64,000 bases of DNA, taken from NCBI RefSeq assembly GCF_000712135.1, contig NZ_JOOE01000002.1, positions 186,001 through 250,000 on the forward strand, in the 5' to 3' direction. The stretch is from Sphingomonas sp. UNC305MFCol5.2. GTDB lineage: Bacteria; Pseudomonadota; Alphaproteobacteria; Sphingomonadales; Sphingomonadaceae. The notes under the pieces were generated by a model. The model did not search any database. It saw only the letters and a program-made list of their open reading frames with translations, and had not been told where the DNA came from. Below are positions 15,733-25,352 of this stretch, in pieces (within the stretch, counting starts at the first letter, position 1; each line of letters begins with the position of its first letter). The position numbers and the translations under genes were made by a program.

Positions 15733-18108
15733 GTGTTCGACCGTCGTTCCTTCTTGCTTGGTTCGTCCGCGACGCTCGCATTGACGCCAACGATATCGCT
15801 GGCTCGCATAGGATCGACCCAGGCGCGCGAGATCGTCGTGCGCGGGGCCAAGGCGCCGATCGAGATCGTCGACGACGTCTATGGCGTTCCGCACATCCGC
15901 GCGGCTTCGATCCCCGATGCTTTTTTCGGCCAGGGCTATGTCGTCGCGCGTGATCGGTTGTTCCAGCTCGATCTCTCGCACCGCCGCGAATTCGGCCGCC
16001 TCGCCGAAGCTTTTGGGCCGGGCTTCGCCAGACACGACGCGACCGCGCGCCTGTTCCATTATCGCGGCGATCTCGACGCCGAGCTGCGCGACGTGCCCGA
16101 CGATGTGCTCGCCTGCGCGCGTGCCTATGTCGCGGGGATCAACGCGCGCATCGACGAAGTGATGGCCGATCGCGCGCTGCTGCCGCTCGAATACAGGATC
16201 CTCGACGTGGCTCCGCTCCGCTGGGAGCTGCGCGACCTGGTGCTCGCGCGTGGCGCCTCGATCGACAATGCCGATGACGAGGTTCGCCGCGCGCAGCTCG
16301 CCGCGCTCGGGCTGCTCGATCTCGACGCGATCATCGCGCCGCTGCGTCCGGCATGGACGATGACGGTTCCCGAGGGGCTGGATGTGGCGGCGGTTTCGGC
16401 GGCGGATCTGGGAATGCTCCAGCTCGGCAGCCTCCCCTTCAGCGCCGAGACGCCGGTCGCCGATCCGGCCGCGGGTCCCGCCGAGCGCGCCAATGCCGGC
16501 AGCAATGCCTGGACCGTCGCGCCCTCGCGCACCGCCACCGGGCGCCCGATACTCGCCAACGATCCGCATCTCGGCATCGGCGGTTTCGGCCCCCGCCATG
16601 TCGCACATCTGAGCGCACCCGGGCTCGACGTGATCGGCGGCGGCTCGCCCGGGCTGCCGGGGATCATGCAGGGCCATACCGATCGCTTCGCGTTCGGGCG
16701 CACCAATTTTCACATCGACCAGCTCGACCTGTTCGTCCTCGAGCTCGATCCCGAAAACCCCGAACGCTATCGCCACGACGGCGGCTGGAAGCGGTTCCGC
16801 CGGGTCGAAGTCGTGATCCCGGTGCGCGGCGGATCGCCGCGGAACGTGACGCTGCGCTATTCGGTCCAGGGGCCGGTGGTGTCGCACGATCCGGCGCGGC
16901 GGCGCGCGACCGCGGTCGCCTCGATCGGGATGCAGCCGGGCGCCTGTGGCGCGTTCGCGATGATCGCGATCAACCTCGCAAAGGACTGGGAGAGCCTGCG
17001 CAAATCGGCCTTCCGCCTCCATCCTTCGCCGACCAACCTCCATTATGCCGATGTGGACGGAAACACCGGCTGGCAGGTGATCGGCTATGCGCCGGTGCGC
17101 AAGAAGGGCGACGGGCTGCTCCCGGTTCCGGGCGACGGGCGCTACGACTGGACCGGCGTGCGCGATTTCAAGGCGCTGCCCAACGAATATAATCCCTCGA
17201 AAGGCTGGTTCGCGTCGGCCAACCAGAACAACCTGCCCGCCGATTGGCCACGCGACCGCATTCCCGCTTTCTCGTTCCGCGACCCCTATCGCTACGAGCG
17301 CATCGCCGAAATCCTCTCGCACCAGGACCGCCACAGCCTCGCCGACAGCGTCACGCTCCACCACGATACGCTGTCGACGCCCGCGAAGCAGTTGCTCGCG
17401 CTTCTGCCCGAACGCCCCTCGCCCGCCGCGCAGCCGGCGGTCGCGCTGCTGCGCCGATGGGATGCGCGGCTCGATGCCAATAGCGGTGCCGCGGCGCTCT
17501 TCGAGATATTGTGGCGCGATCTCGGCAAGCGGATGCTCGCCGCGATCGTGCCCGACCGGGCCAAGCATCTCGTCACGGAGATCGCCCCGTCGGTGCTGCT
17601 CGGCCTGCTCGCAAAACCGGATTCGCGGCTGGGCAGCGATCCGCAGGCGACGCGCGATGCGATGCTGGATGCCGCGCTCACCGCCGCCTGGGCTTCGGCG
17701 CGCGAATTGCTCGGCCCCGATCCGGCCGCGTGGCGTTGGGATACGCTCCATCAGGTCCGCATCCAGCATCCCTTGTCACGCATTCCGGCGATCGCCGCGG
17801 CTTTCCCCGCCATCGAGGGCAGAGGAACGGGCGGCGATTCGTACACGGTGATGGCGCGCTGGCTCGGCGGCGGCCCCGGCTGGCGCGTCGGCGGCGGCGC
17901 GAGCTATCTGCAGGTCATCGATGTCGGCGCATGGGACAATTCGCTGATGCTCAACCTGCCCGGCCAGTCGAACGATCCGCGCTCGCCGCATTATCGCGAC
18001 CAATATGCGCCATGGATCGAAGGCAGGATGCGGCCGATGCTGTTCAGCCGCAATGCGGTCGACGGCCAGGCCGCCGGCCGCACTAGGCTGAAACCGGATA
18101 GGCGCTAG
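15733..18108 (+). CDS. Penicillin acylase family protein (Ntn hydrolase)
   Basis: 791 residues with a GTG start. The N terminus FDRRSFLLGSSATLALTPT is a twin-arginine-like signal, so the enzyme should be periplasmic. Family members are made as one chain that cuts itself before a serine, which becomes the catalytic N-terminal nucleophile of the beta chain. Here AGSNAW places that residue at Ser257, and the alpha chain would be about residues 30 to 256. GVPHIRA, FGQGYVVARDRLFQLD and NFHIDQLDLF are typical. Substrates of relatives are beta-lactams, acyl-homoserine lactones or other amides; which applies here is unknown. Confidence 0.9.
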   Translation: MFDRRSFLLGSSATLALTPTISLARIGSTQAREIVVRGAKAPIEIVDDVYGVPHIRAASIPDAFFGQGYVVARDRLFQLDLSHRREFGRLAEAFGPGFARHDATARLFHYRGDLDAELRDVPDDVLACARAYVAGINARIDEVMADRALLPLEYRILDVAPLRWELRDLVLARGASIDNADDEVRRAQLAALGLLDLDAIIAPLRPAWTMTVPEGLDVAAVSAADLGMLQLGSLPFSAETPVADPAAGPAERANAGSNAWTVAPSRTATGRPILANDPHLGIGGFGPRHVAHLSAPGLDVIGGGSPGLPGIMQGHTDRFAFGRTNFHIDQLDLFVLELDPENPERYRHDGGWKRFRRVEVVIPVRGGSPRNVTLRYSVQGPVVSHDPARRRATAVASIGMQPGACGAFAMIAINLAKDWESLRKSAFRLHPSPTNLHYADVDGNTGWQVIGYAPVRKKGDGLLPVPGDGRYDWTGVRDFKALPNEYNPSKGWFASANQNNLPADWPRDRIPAFSFRDPYRYERIAEILSHQDRHSLADSVTLHHDTLSTPAKQLLALLPERPSPAAQPAVALLRRWDARLDANSGAAALFEILWRDLGKRMLAAIVPDRAKHLVTEIAPSVLLGLLAKPDSRLGSDPQATRDAMLDAALTAAWASARELLGPDPAAWRWDTLHQVRIQHPLSRIPAIAAAFPAIEGRGTGGDSYTVMARWLGGGPGWRVGGGASYLQVIDVGAWDNSLMLNLPGQSNDPRSPHYRDQYAPWIEGRMRPMLFSRNAVDGQAAGRTRLKPDRR

Positions 18109-18126
18109 AGCGCACCGACATTCGAA

Positions 18127-18327
18127 CTCCCCTCCCTCTTAGGGAGGGAGTGATCAGATCGAAATGCGCCCCGCGCATTTCTGAACCGCGTGGGACGCGG
18201 TTCATCTGATCACTGGGTGGGTTAGGAAAGCCGGCTCGATGCCCGGTCTTTCCTTCTTTCCCCACCCGCTCGATGGGCTCGCTACGCTCGCACCCACCCC
18301 CGGCCCCTCCCTTGCAGGGAGGGGAGC
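18127..18327. repeat. REP-like element, copy A (downstream of trxA)
   Basis: Two self-complementary arms built on CTCCCTCC/GGAGGGAG lie at about 18127-18150 and 18303-18327. The second is followed on the minus strand by the GGGGGTGGGT block found in copies at 22138 and 25221. The interior carries a nested palindrome (18151-18212). It separates the convergent penicillin-acylase and trxA genes. Confidence 0.75.
18151..18212. repeat. Nested three-stem palindrome inside repeat copy A
   Basis: An outer pair TGATCAGAT (18151-18159) / ATCTGATCA (18204-18212) encloses two perfect 9-bp hairpins with 3-base loops: GAAATGCGC/GCGCATTTC (18161-18181) and GAACCGCGT/ACGCGGTTC (18183-18203). All three stems are perfect, so the unit can fold as a three-way junction. 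The other two copies of the repeat lack it. Confidence 0.75.
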
Positions 18328-18338
18328 TCAGGCGCCGA

Positions 18339-18659
18339 TCAGAGCTCGCGCTCGATCCACTGCTTGATCGCGCTCTTCGGCATCGCGCCGACCTGCGTCG
18401 CGGCCTGCTGGCCGTTCTTGAACAGGATCATCGTCGGGATGCCGCGCACGCCATATTTGGTGGGCGCATCGGGGTTCGCGTCGATGTCGAGCTTGACGAT
18501 GTTGACCTTGTCGCCGAGCTCGCTCGCCAGTTCCTCGAGCGCCGGGGCGATTATCCGGCACGGCCCGCACCACTCGGCCCAGAAATCCACGAGCACAGGC
18601 TTGTCCGCCTGGAGGACATCGGCATCGAAGCTGGCGTCGGTGGTAGCCTGCGTGGCCAT
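18339..18659 (-). CDS. trxA: Thioredoxin
   Basis: 106 residues, the standard length of thioredoxin 1, a general cytoplasmic disulfide reductase. The active site is WAEWCGPCR with the redox pair in CGPC, and the cis-proline loop is VRGIPTMILF. It lies 55 bases after addA on the same strand and is probably the last gene of the large minus-strand operon, ended by repeat copy A. Confidence 0.96.
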   Translation of the reverse strand: MATQATTDASFDADVLQADKPVLVDFWAEWCGPCRIIAPALEELASELGDKVNIVKLDIDANPDAPTKYGVRGIPTMILFKNGQQAATQVGAMPKSAIKQWIEREL

Positions 18660-18714
18660 GAACGGTCTCCTGATAAAGTCTTGGGCGTATATCTATGTGT
18701 CCAGCCGCTCCGGC

Positions 18715-21700
18715 TCAAGCGCGCGGCGCCAAGCTTTGCTCCGTGGCGACCAAGTCCGCCTTGTGCGCGGCGAGCAGGTCATCGGGCAGCACATGCAGCG
18801 TCGGCCCCGCGGTATAGAGCAAGGCGGCTTCGATCCGGCGCCCCGGGAAGATCACCGCCAATGCCGCGCTATAGGCCGCCATCTGCCGAAGATGATAAGG
18901 CGGGATCTCCTCGACGCTGCCCGGCGCCCGCCTCCCGGTCTTGAAATCGACGACACGGACGCCGTCGGGGCCGACCACCAGCCGGTCGACCGTGCCCGAC
19001 ACGACCAGCCCCTCCACCACCGCCGCGATAGGCGCCTCGGCGAGCGCATCGGGCGCGAACAAGGCAGAAAAGCCCGGATCGCCGATCACTGCCAGCGCGG
19101 CGCCTGCAATCTCCGAGCGCGCCTCGGCATCCGCAACTCCACCCGGCCCGGCCAGCCAGCGCTCGGCCGCCGCTTCGCGCATGTCGGGCGCGAGGGCAGG
19201 CAATCGCTCGAACAACGCGTGGAGCAGGCGCCCGCGCTCGGCAGCGACGCGCATTGCGGGGCCGGGCGGCGGATCGGCGACGCTGTCGTCGCCCAGTGCC
19301 GACGGCGCGAGCGGCCGCGGCGGACGCGCTTCCTCGGGCGCCGGACGCGCGATCCATTCGGGCAGCGCCGGATCGGCAGCCGCAACCTCCACGGTGCGCG
19401 CAACCGCCGCGACAGGCGCAGGGGGCGCCAGACCGCGGAACTCCCGGACATCGCCTGCCGCCACTTCCAGCGCATCGAAAGCGCGCACGCAGGTGGCGTA
19501 CCAGCTTGCGGCCGGCGGCTCGCCCTTCGCCTGCGGGCCGAGCGCGCCGGTGATCAACAGTCGCTCCTCGGCGCGCGTCGCCGCGACATAGAATAGTCGC
19601 CAATGCTCCTGAAGCTCGCGCGCATCGACCTGGCTCACCACCGCATCGAGCGCCCCGCCCCGCTCCGCCGCGCGCGGCCGGAAGATCGGGAACGGCGCAT
19701 TTTCGTAATCCTCCGGCGCCCAGAGCAGGAAATCGCGCGGGCTCCGCGTCGGATCCACCGTCGCATCGGCGAGGATCACCAACGGCGCCTGCAGCCCCTT
19801 GGCGCCGTGCGCGGTCATCACCCGCACCGCGCCCGCCGGCTGCGCGGCATCGCGAACGATCTCGACATCGCCGCGATCGAACCAGTCGAGGAAGCGCTGG
19901 AGCGAGGGCGTCGCCACATTCTCGAAGTTGAGCGCGGCGTTGAGCAGTTCCTCGATCGGATCGCGCGCCTCTTCGCCCAGCCGCAGCAGCAATTTCCGAC
20001 GCCCGTCGAGCGGCCCGGAGAGGATCTCTTCGAGGAAGCGATAGGGCGTGGTGAAATCGGCGCGATTGAGCAGCGCCTCCAGCGGTGCGATCCGGTCCTT
20101 GGCGGTGTCGCGCAAATGTCGCCACAGCGATGCGTGCCTCGGCCGCAGCGCAGCCTTCATGAGATCGTCCTGGCTCCACCCGATCAGCGGCGAGACCAAA
20201 AGCGACGCCAGCGACAGATCGTCCTCGGGCTGGAGCACGAAGCGCACCGCCGCCAGCAGGTCCTGCACCGCCAGCGGCGCATTGAGCCGCAACCGGTCGA
20301 CTCCCGCCACCGGCACCCCCTCGGCATAGAGCCGCGCGACGATCAGCGAAGCGAGCTCGCCGCGGCGCTTGACGAGGATCATCACGTCCTCGGGGCGCAG
20401 CGCCCTGCCTTTGCTCTCCAGCATCAGCCCGTCGTCGAGCCAGCCCTTTATCGCCCGGGCGATCCGTTTGGCATGCTCGCGGGTCGCGTCGCGAACCCAT
20501 TCCTCTTCCTCGGCTTCGGTTCCGCCCTCGATCGTCGGTGCCCAGAGCGTCACGGTGCCGGGGCCGGGCACTTCGCTGGCATGCAATTCGCCGTCGGTGC
20601 CCATGCCCGGCTCGGGCAACTCGCCGATCGCCGCGTCGACGAACTCGAGCACCGGTGCGGTCGAGCGGAAGCTGTGCGTCAGCGACAATTCCTCGACCGG
20701 GCGCGGTTCCACGTCGAACCCGGCATCGGGCTGGTAGTTCGAAAGCGCGCGGAACCGCTCGAACGCCGCGCGGAAATAGATCGGGTCGGTGCCCTGAAAG
20801 CCGAAGATCGCCTGCTTGTAGTCGCCGACGGTGAACAGCGTGCGTAGCGTTTCGGCGCGCGTGCCCTCGCCGACGAAGAACTCGTCGACGATCTTGCTGA
20901 CGATCGCCCATTGCTGCGGGTTGGTGTCCTGCGCCTCGTCGATCAGGACATGCTCGGTCACCTGATCGAGCTTGTAGCGCACCCATTCGCCCATGCCCGG
21001 CTGGCCGAGCAGCTCGACGGTGCGGCGAATCAGATCGTTGAAGTCGACCGCGCCCACCCGTCGCTTGGCCCGCGCATAGGTGTCGGCATAGGCGCGCCCC
21101 GCCTCGAGTCCGCGCGCGAGCAGATCGGCGAACTCGGCCTGGACCTTCATTCCCAGCAATTCGGCGCATCGCCCGTGCAGCCGCATTGCGAGATCGGCAT
21201 AGCCCGCATCCTGCGGCGCCTGCCCCTTGCCGAACGAGCGCGGCTCGCCCTTGGCAGTTGCCCAGACCGAATGGAGGTCCGCCAGCCGCAGCGCGCGCTT
21301 GCCCGGCGGCAGCGTCACCCACATCGCGATCTCTTCGGCGCGCGCGAGCCCCGATTTGGTGCCCCAGCTCGCGTTCATCGCAGCGATCTCGCGCAGCCCC
21401 GCGAGATCGAATGCGTCGTCGCCGCAGCTTCGCTCGATCTCGGCGCCGATATCGCCCGAAGGCAAACCCATCGCGCGGCGCAGGAACGGCTGGATGCCGC
21501 TCGGCAGCGCGTCCATGGCCTCGGCATTCGACGCGCACATTTTGAGGAACGCCTCGGCCTTGCCCTCGCCGAGCCTGAGGCTGAGCGCGCCGACCGCGTC
21601 GATCAGCCCGGTGCGCCCCTCGCGCCCGGCATCGATCAGCATCTCCGCCAATGCCTCGCGCACGAGCACCGCTTCCTCGCGCTGGTCGAGCGGCCGGAAG

Positions 21701-22134
21701 CCCGGGACCAGCCCCGCCTCGACCGGAAAGGCCGAAAGCAAAGACTGGCAGAAGCTGTGGATCGTCTGGATGCGGATCCCGCCGCCGGGCGCGTCGAGCA
21801 CCTTGGCGAACAGGGTGCGTGCGCGGGCGCGGCCTTCGGGCGAGATGCTCTCCCCCAGCGCATCGAGATCGTCGACCAGCTCCTTGTCGCTGGCGCGCAC
21901 CCAGCGCGCGAGCCGGCTGGTGATCCGCTCGGACATCTCGGCCGCGCCCGCCTTGGTGAAGGTCAGGCACAGGATCGCGCCGGGATCCACCCCGGCGAGC
22001 AATAGCCTCCAGACGCGCGCGGCGAGCACCTGCGTCTTGCCGGTCCCCGCCGAGGCGGAGAGCCAGACGTGCCGTGCCGGGTCGCTGGCCCGGCGCTGGT
22101 TGCCCTTGAGCGGGTGGAGGGGACGAACACTCAC
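18715..22134 (-). CDS. addA: Double-strand break repair helicase-nuclease subunit AddA
   Basis: 1139 residues, GTG start. AddA is the helicase and nuclease subunit of AddAB, which resects double-strand DNA ends and loads RecA. A UvrD-type helicase core has SASAGTGKTQVLAARV (Walker A) near residue 30 and VLIDEAQDTNPQQW (Walker B), with the C-terminal nuclease marked by VRVVDFKTGRR. The addB gene lies upstream, separated by a 144-base gap filled by repeat copy B. Confidence 0.95.
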   Translation of the reverse strand: MSVRPLHPLKGNQRRASDPARHVWLSASAGTGKTQVLAARVWRLLLAGVDPGAILCLTFTKAGAAEMSERITSRLARWVRASDKELVDDLDALGESISPEGRARARTLFAKVLDAPGGGIRIQTIHSFCQSLLSAFPVEAGLVPGFRPLDQREEAVLVREALAEMLIDAGREGRTGLIDAVGALSLRLGEGKAEAFLKMCASNAEAMDALPSGIQPFLRRAMGLPSGDIGAEIERSCGDDAFDLAGLREIAAMNASWGTKSGLARAEEIAMWVTLPPGKRALRLADLHSVWATAKGEPRSFGKGQAPQDAGYADLAMRLHGRCAELLGMKVQAEFADLLARGLEAGRAYADTYARAKRRVGAVDFNDLIRRTVELLGQPGMGEWVRYKLDQVTEHVLIDEAQDTNPQQWAIVSKIVDEFFVGEGTRAETLRTLFTVGDYKQAIFGFQGTDPIYFRAAFERFRALSNYQPDAGFDVEPRPVEELSLTHSFRSTAPVLEFVDAAIGELPEPGMGTDGELHASEVPGPGTVTLWAPTIEGGTEAEEEEWVRDATREHAKRIARAIKGWLDDGLMLESKGRALRPEDVMILVKRRGELASLIVARLYAEGVPVAGVDRLRLNAPLAVQDLLAAVRFVLQPEDDLSLASLLVSPLIGWSQDDLMKAALRPRHASLWRHLRDTAKDRIAPLEALLNRADFTTPYRFLEEILSGPLDGRRKLLLRLGEEARDPIEELLNAALNFENVATPSLQRFLDWFDRGDVEIVRDAAQPAGAVRVMTAHGAKGLQAPLVILADATVDPTRSPRDFLLWAPEDYENAPFPIFRPRAAERGGALDAVVSQVDARELQEHWRLFYVAATRAEERLLITGALGPQAKGEPPAASWYATCVRAFDALEVAAGDVREFRGLAPPAPVAAVARTVEVAAADPALPEWIARPAPEEARPPRPLAPSALGDDSVADPPPGPAMRVAAERGRLLHALFERLPALAPDMREAAAERWLAGPGGVADAEARSEIAGAALAVIGDPGFSALFAPDALAEAPIAAVVEGLVVSGTVDRLVVGPDGVRVVDFKTGRRAPGSVEEIPPYHLRQMAAYSAALAVIFPGRRIEAALLYTAGPTLHVLPDDLLAAHKADLVATEQSLAPRA

Positions 22135-22137
22135 CGG

Positions 22138-22262
22138 ACTCCCCTCCCTGAAAGGGAGGAGTCGGGGGTGGGTAGCGAGCGAAGCGAGCTTAGAGCGCGC
22201 GAGACGGCCGCCGTCTGCGCGGCGGCACCCACCCCCAGCCCCTCCTTTTCAGGGAGGGGAGC
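22138..22262. repeat. REP-like element, copy B (between addB and addA)
   Basis: A near-perfect inverted repeat of about 35 bases: arm 1 starts CTCCCCTCCCTGAAAGGGAG and ends GGGGGTGGGT; arm 2 is its complement ending AGGGAGGGGAG. The arms are themselves hairpins. The element fills almost the whole gap between the two genes of one complex, so it is transcribed with them. Confidence 0.8.
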
Positions 22263-22278
22263 AAGAAGGAGGCGGATT

Positions 22279-25209
22279 TCAGTCACGCCCATACCATTCA
22301 TCGCGCCGCATCAGCTGGTCATACTCGGCGTACGGCGCGTAATCCGGGTGCAGCTTCGCGGTGAACGGCTCGTCGCCGGTCAGCCACATCGCCGCCGCGC
22401 CCTCGAATTGCGCCACCGCGCGGTCGATGAACTCGTCAGCGGGCAGGTAATCGCGGCGCTTCGGATCGCACGGGCTCTCGACATAGCCGAAGGTCCCCCG
22501 GCTGTTCTTCGACAGCGACCAATATTCGAATTGCTTCGCCCGCCCCTCTATCCCCTCGAACCCGCCGCGCTCGGCGATCAGCCCGAGCAATCCGAGCTGC
22601 AGGCTGAACCCCTCGCGCACCGCGGCGAGACTCGGCGGCTTGCCGGTCTTGTAGTCGACGATCGCGAGGCTGCCGTCGCCCATCCGGTCGATCCGGTCGA
22701 AGGTGCCGCTGAGTTCGACACCCGCGAACGGGATCACCCCGCGCTTCTCGACTGCTATCACCTTTCGCGACGGATCGGCGGCGATCGCGCCCGCGATCCA
22801 GTCGATCGCTTCCATCAGCCGCGGCGCCCACAAAGCGCGCATCATCGGATGGGTTCGCTCGTCGGCCAGCATCGCCTCGGCGCGCGCACGCAACTTGTCG
22901 GGCGCGCAATCGTCTTCCTCGAACCAGCGTTCGAGCACCGCGTGCACTGCAGTCCCCCGCCACGCCGCGCTGGGATCGGCGTCGACCGGATCGAGCGGCA
23001 TCAGCCGCAGCATCCGCCGCGCGTAGAAGGCGTAGGGATCGGCCTTGAGGCGATCGACTTCGGTCACCGACAAAGCCTTGGGCCGCAGTTCCACGGGAGG
23101 TTGCGGCGCCGGACGATCGGCGGGCAGATGCTTGCCCGGATCGTCGATCCCGCGCAGCCAGGCCGCGATCTCCCCTGCTCGCTCAAGCCCGCCCGACAGC
23201 GCCTCGAGCCGCAGCCAGAAGCGCGAGGCGATGGTCGGCGCGCTGGCATCGCGCCGCGCCCGCGTGAGCAACACTTGCGGCGCCCCCAGCGCCCCCGCCA
23301 GATCATGCGCCGAAAGCCCGATGCGGCGCTCCAGCCCCGGCAGTCCCAATTCCGCCCGGATCCGCGGCGCAAGCCACGGATCGGGTGCGGGCAACCCCGG
23401 CCATACGCCTTCGTTCAATCCGCCGAGGATCATCAGATCGGCGGTCTGCAGCCGCGCCTCGATCAGGCCGAGGATCGCCAGCCGCGGATGCCCGCCCTGC
23501 GGCGGCCGCACCGCGACTTCCTCCATCAGCGTGCGCAGCATCGGCGCGAGCGTCTCGGGTTCGGCACGCGGCGGGCCGTTCGCCGCCTCGCGCTCGGCGG
23601 CATCGAGCAGGCCGGCAGCCTCGCGTCCCTCGGCGCGTGCCCAGAGCGCGTCGCCGCCGAGCGCCTGCGCCGTCTCACGCAGCGCCGCGAGCAGCGCCGG
23701 CACCGGCTGCGGCCCGCCCGCGAACAGCGCCTCCAGCGGCGCGAGTAGCGCCCGAGCCTCCGGCCACCAGCGCTCCGCCGCTTGGCGCAAATGCCCGTCG
23801 CGCCCGTCCTGCTCGGCCAGATGCCGGTCGATCCCGGCGAGCCCCGGTGCGGGGCGCGGCCCGCGCATCGCCCGATCGAGCAGACGCACGCCCTCCAGCC
23901 ATTCGGCGCGGCGTTCCGTCATCGTCAGCGGATGTTTGAGCAAGGTCAGCAACGGCAAGGGCGCGAAACCCTGTGCGGCGGCATCGGCGAGCGCGAGCAG
24001 CAACGTGCCCGGCGGCAGGATCGACAGCGGCTGGCCCGCCGAATCGTCGACCGCTATGCCCCAGCGCGCGCAATGCGCCGCGACCCGCCGGGCCAGCGCG
24101 CGATCGGGCGTGACCAGGGCCGCGGTCCGCCCCGGCGTCTCCAGCACTTCGCGCAGCGCCAGCGCGATGCCCTGCGCTTCCTCGGCGGGCGTGGCCACGT
24201 CGAGCACGCGGACACCGTCGAGGCGGCGCTCGGCGGCGGGGAGCGACGTCCAGCCGTGCGTCAGCTCGGGCGGCGCCATCGCCGATGCGATCGCCTTGCT
24301 GCGCGCGGGCGGAGCGTCATGCTCGCTGACCACGCGCCACGGGTCGAACTCGCTGCGATGCACGCCCATCCGGTCGAGCAGCAGCTTCAGGTGGAATTGC
24401 GGATGGCTCTCGAGGTTCCGCCGCCGCCGACCGGTGACCGGATCGGGCTTGTGTGGACCGAGCGCATCCCATTCGGCTTCGCTGATCCCGGTGGCGAGCC
24501 CGGGCAGCACCACCATCCCCTGCGGCAGCCCCGCGACGGTGCGCAGCAGCCGCGCAAAAGCCGGCGCGGACGCGGTGATACCCGCGGCGCAGACGAACCC
24601 CTCGGGCGGAGCGCTCCGCCACCGCTTCGCCATCTTGTCGATCAGCCGCCGGCGCCGCTCCGCAAGATCGATCCGCCCGAGCCGGTCGAGTTCCTTCGGC
24701 CAGCGGGTCAATACGATCTCGAACAAAGCCAGCGAGCGCTCCCAATGCGCCGACAGCTCCTGGCTGAGCTCGATCTCCTTGAGCGCGCGCGGGGCGACTT
24801 CCTCGATCAGCAGCTGGTCGAGCGTGGTGGCGAGATCGCCGGCCAGCCGCACCGCCTCGGCCGCATCGACCGGAGAGCCCGCCTCCTGGATCAGCCGCGC
24901 GAGGATCATCCGCCGTTGGAGCGGATCGACTGCGGGCGGAATCGGCTCCGCGTCGTCGGCAGTATCGAACACCGCCTCGTCGAGCTCGGGATCCCCCACC
25001 GCGACCAGCCGCGGCAGCAGCAACCCGCCTTCACTGGCGCGGACGAACGCATCCTGGATCGCCCGCTTGGCGCGGTTGTTGGGGAGCAGCACCAGCCCCC
25101 GCGCAAGCCGCATCGGATCGCTCCCGAAGCGCCGCACCAGCCCGATCGCCAGCGTATCGGCAAAGGCGCGATGCGGCGGGATCGTGTAGAGATGGAGGCG
25201 TTCGGGCAA
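22279..25209 (-). CDS. addB: Double-strand break repair protein AddB
   Basis: About 976 residues from the TTG at 25209, which gives LPERLHLYTIPPHRAFADTL, the usual AddB beginning, with a GAGAAGAG ribosome binding site. The frame runs 34 codons further upstream, but only through the REP-like repeat, so the longer start is rejected. AddB pairs with AddA and carries a second nuclease, seen here as LAIVDYKTGKPPS near the C terminus after LSVTEVDRLKADPYAFYARR. The N-terminal helicase-like region is degenerate, as usual. Confidence 0.93.
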   Translation of the reverse strand: MPERLHLYTIPPHRAFADTLAIGLVRRFGSDPMRLARGLVLLPNNRAKRAIQDAFVRASEGGLLLPRLVAVGDPELDEAVFDTADDAEPIPPAVDPLQRRMILARLIQEAGSPVDAAEAVRLAGDLATTLDQLLIEEVAPRALKEIELSQELSAHWERSLALFEIVLTRWPKELDRLGRIDLAERRRRLIDKMAKRWRSAPPEGFVCAAGITASAPAFARLLRTVAGLPQGMVVLPGLATGISEAEWDALGPHKPDPVTGRRRRNLESHPQFHLKLLLDRMGVHRSEFDPWRVVSEHDAPPARSKAIASAMAPPELTHGWTSLPAAERRLDGVRVLDVATPAEEAQGIALALREVLETPGRTAALVTPDRALARRVAAHCARWGIAVDDSAGQPLSILPPGTLLLALADAAAQGFAPLPLLTLLKHPLTMTERRAEWLEGVRLLDRAMRGPRPAPGLAGIDRHLAEQDGRDGHLRQAAERWWPEARALLAPLEALFAGGPQPVPALLAALRETAQALGGDALWARAEGREAAGLLDAAEREAANGPPRAEPETLAPMLRTLMEEVAVRPPQGGHPRLAILGLIEARLQTADLMILGGLNEGVWPGLPAPDPWLAPRIRAELGLPGLERRIGLSAHDLAGALGAPQVLLTRARRDASAPTIASRFWLRLEALSGGLERAGEIAAWLRGIDDPGKHLPADRPAPQPPVELRPKALSVTEVDRLKADPYAFYARRMLRLMPLDPVDADPSAAWRGTAVHAVLERWFEEDDCAPDKLRARAEAMLADERTHPMMRALWAPRLMEAIDWIAGAIAADPSRKVIAVEKRGVIPFAGVELSGTFDRIDRMGDGSLAIVDYKTGKPPSLAAVREGFSLQLGLLGLIAERGGFEGIEGRAKQFEYWSLSKNSRGTFGYVESPCDPKRRDYLPADEFIDRAVAQFEGAAAMWLTGDEPFTAKLHPDYAPYAEYDQLMRRDEWYGRD

Positions 25210-25220
25210 ACTCTTCTCAC

Positions 25221-25343
25221 TCCCCTCCCTGCAAGGGAGGGGTCGGGGGTGGGTGGCGAGCGTAGCGAGCCTTGTCGATGCTGGGCAAGAGCGCCGCTCG
25301 TCGCGGCGCACCCACCCCTAGCCCCTCCCTTGCAGGGAGGGGA
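25221..25343. repeat. REP-like element, copy C (between murU and addB)
   Basis: Inverted arms at 25221-25254 and 25310-25343 match at 31 of 34 positions when one is reverse-complemented. Each arm is itself a hairpin of TCCCCTCCCT with AGGGAGGGG. The interior includes GGCGAGCGTAGCGAGC, which is also seen in the other copies in variant form. Confidence 0.8.
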
Positions 25344-25352
25344 ACAAGGGAA

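Noticed and set aside
23045-25189. 714-codon Ser/Arg-rich open frame opposite addB
   Set aside because: Composition is that of a shifted antisense frame and no domain is seen, while addB on the other strand is complete.
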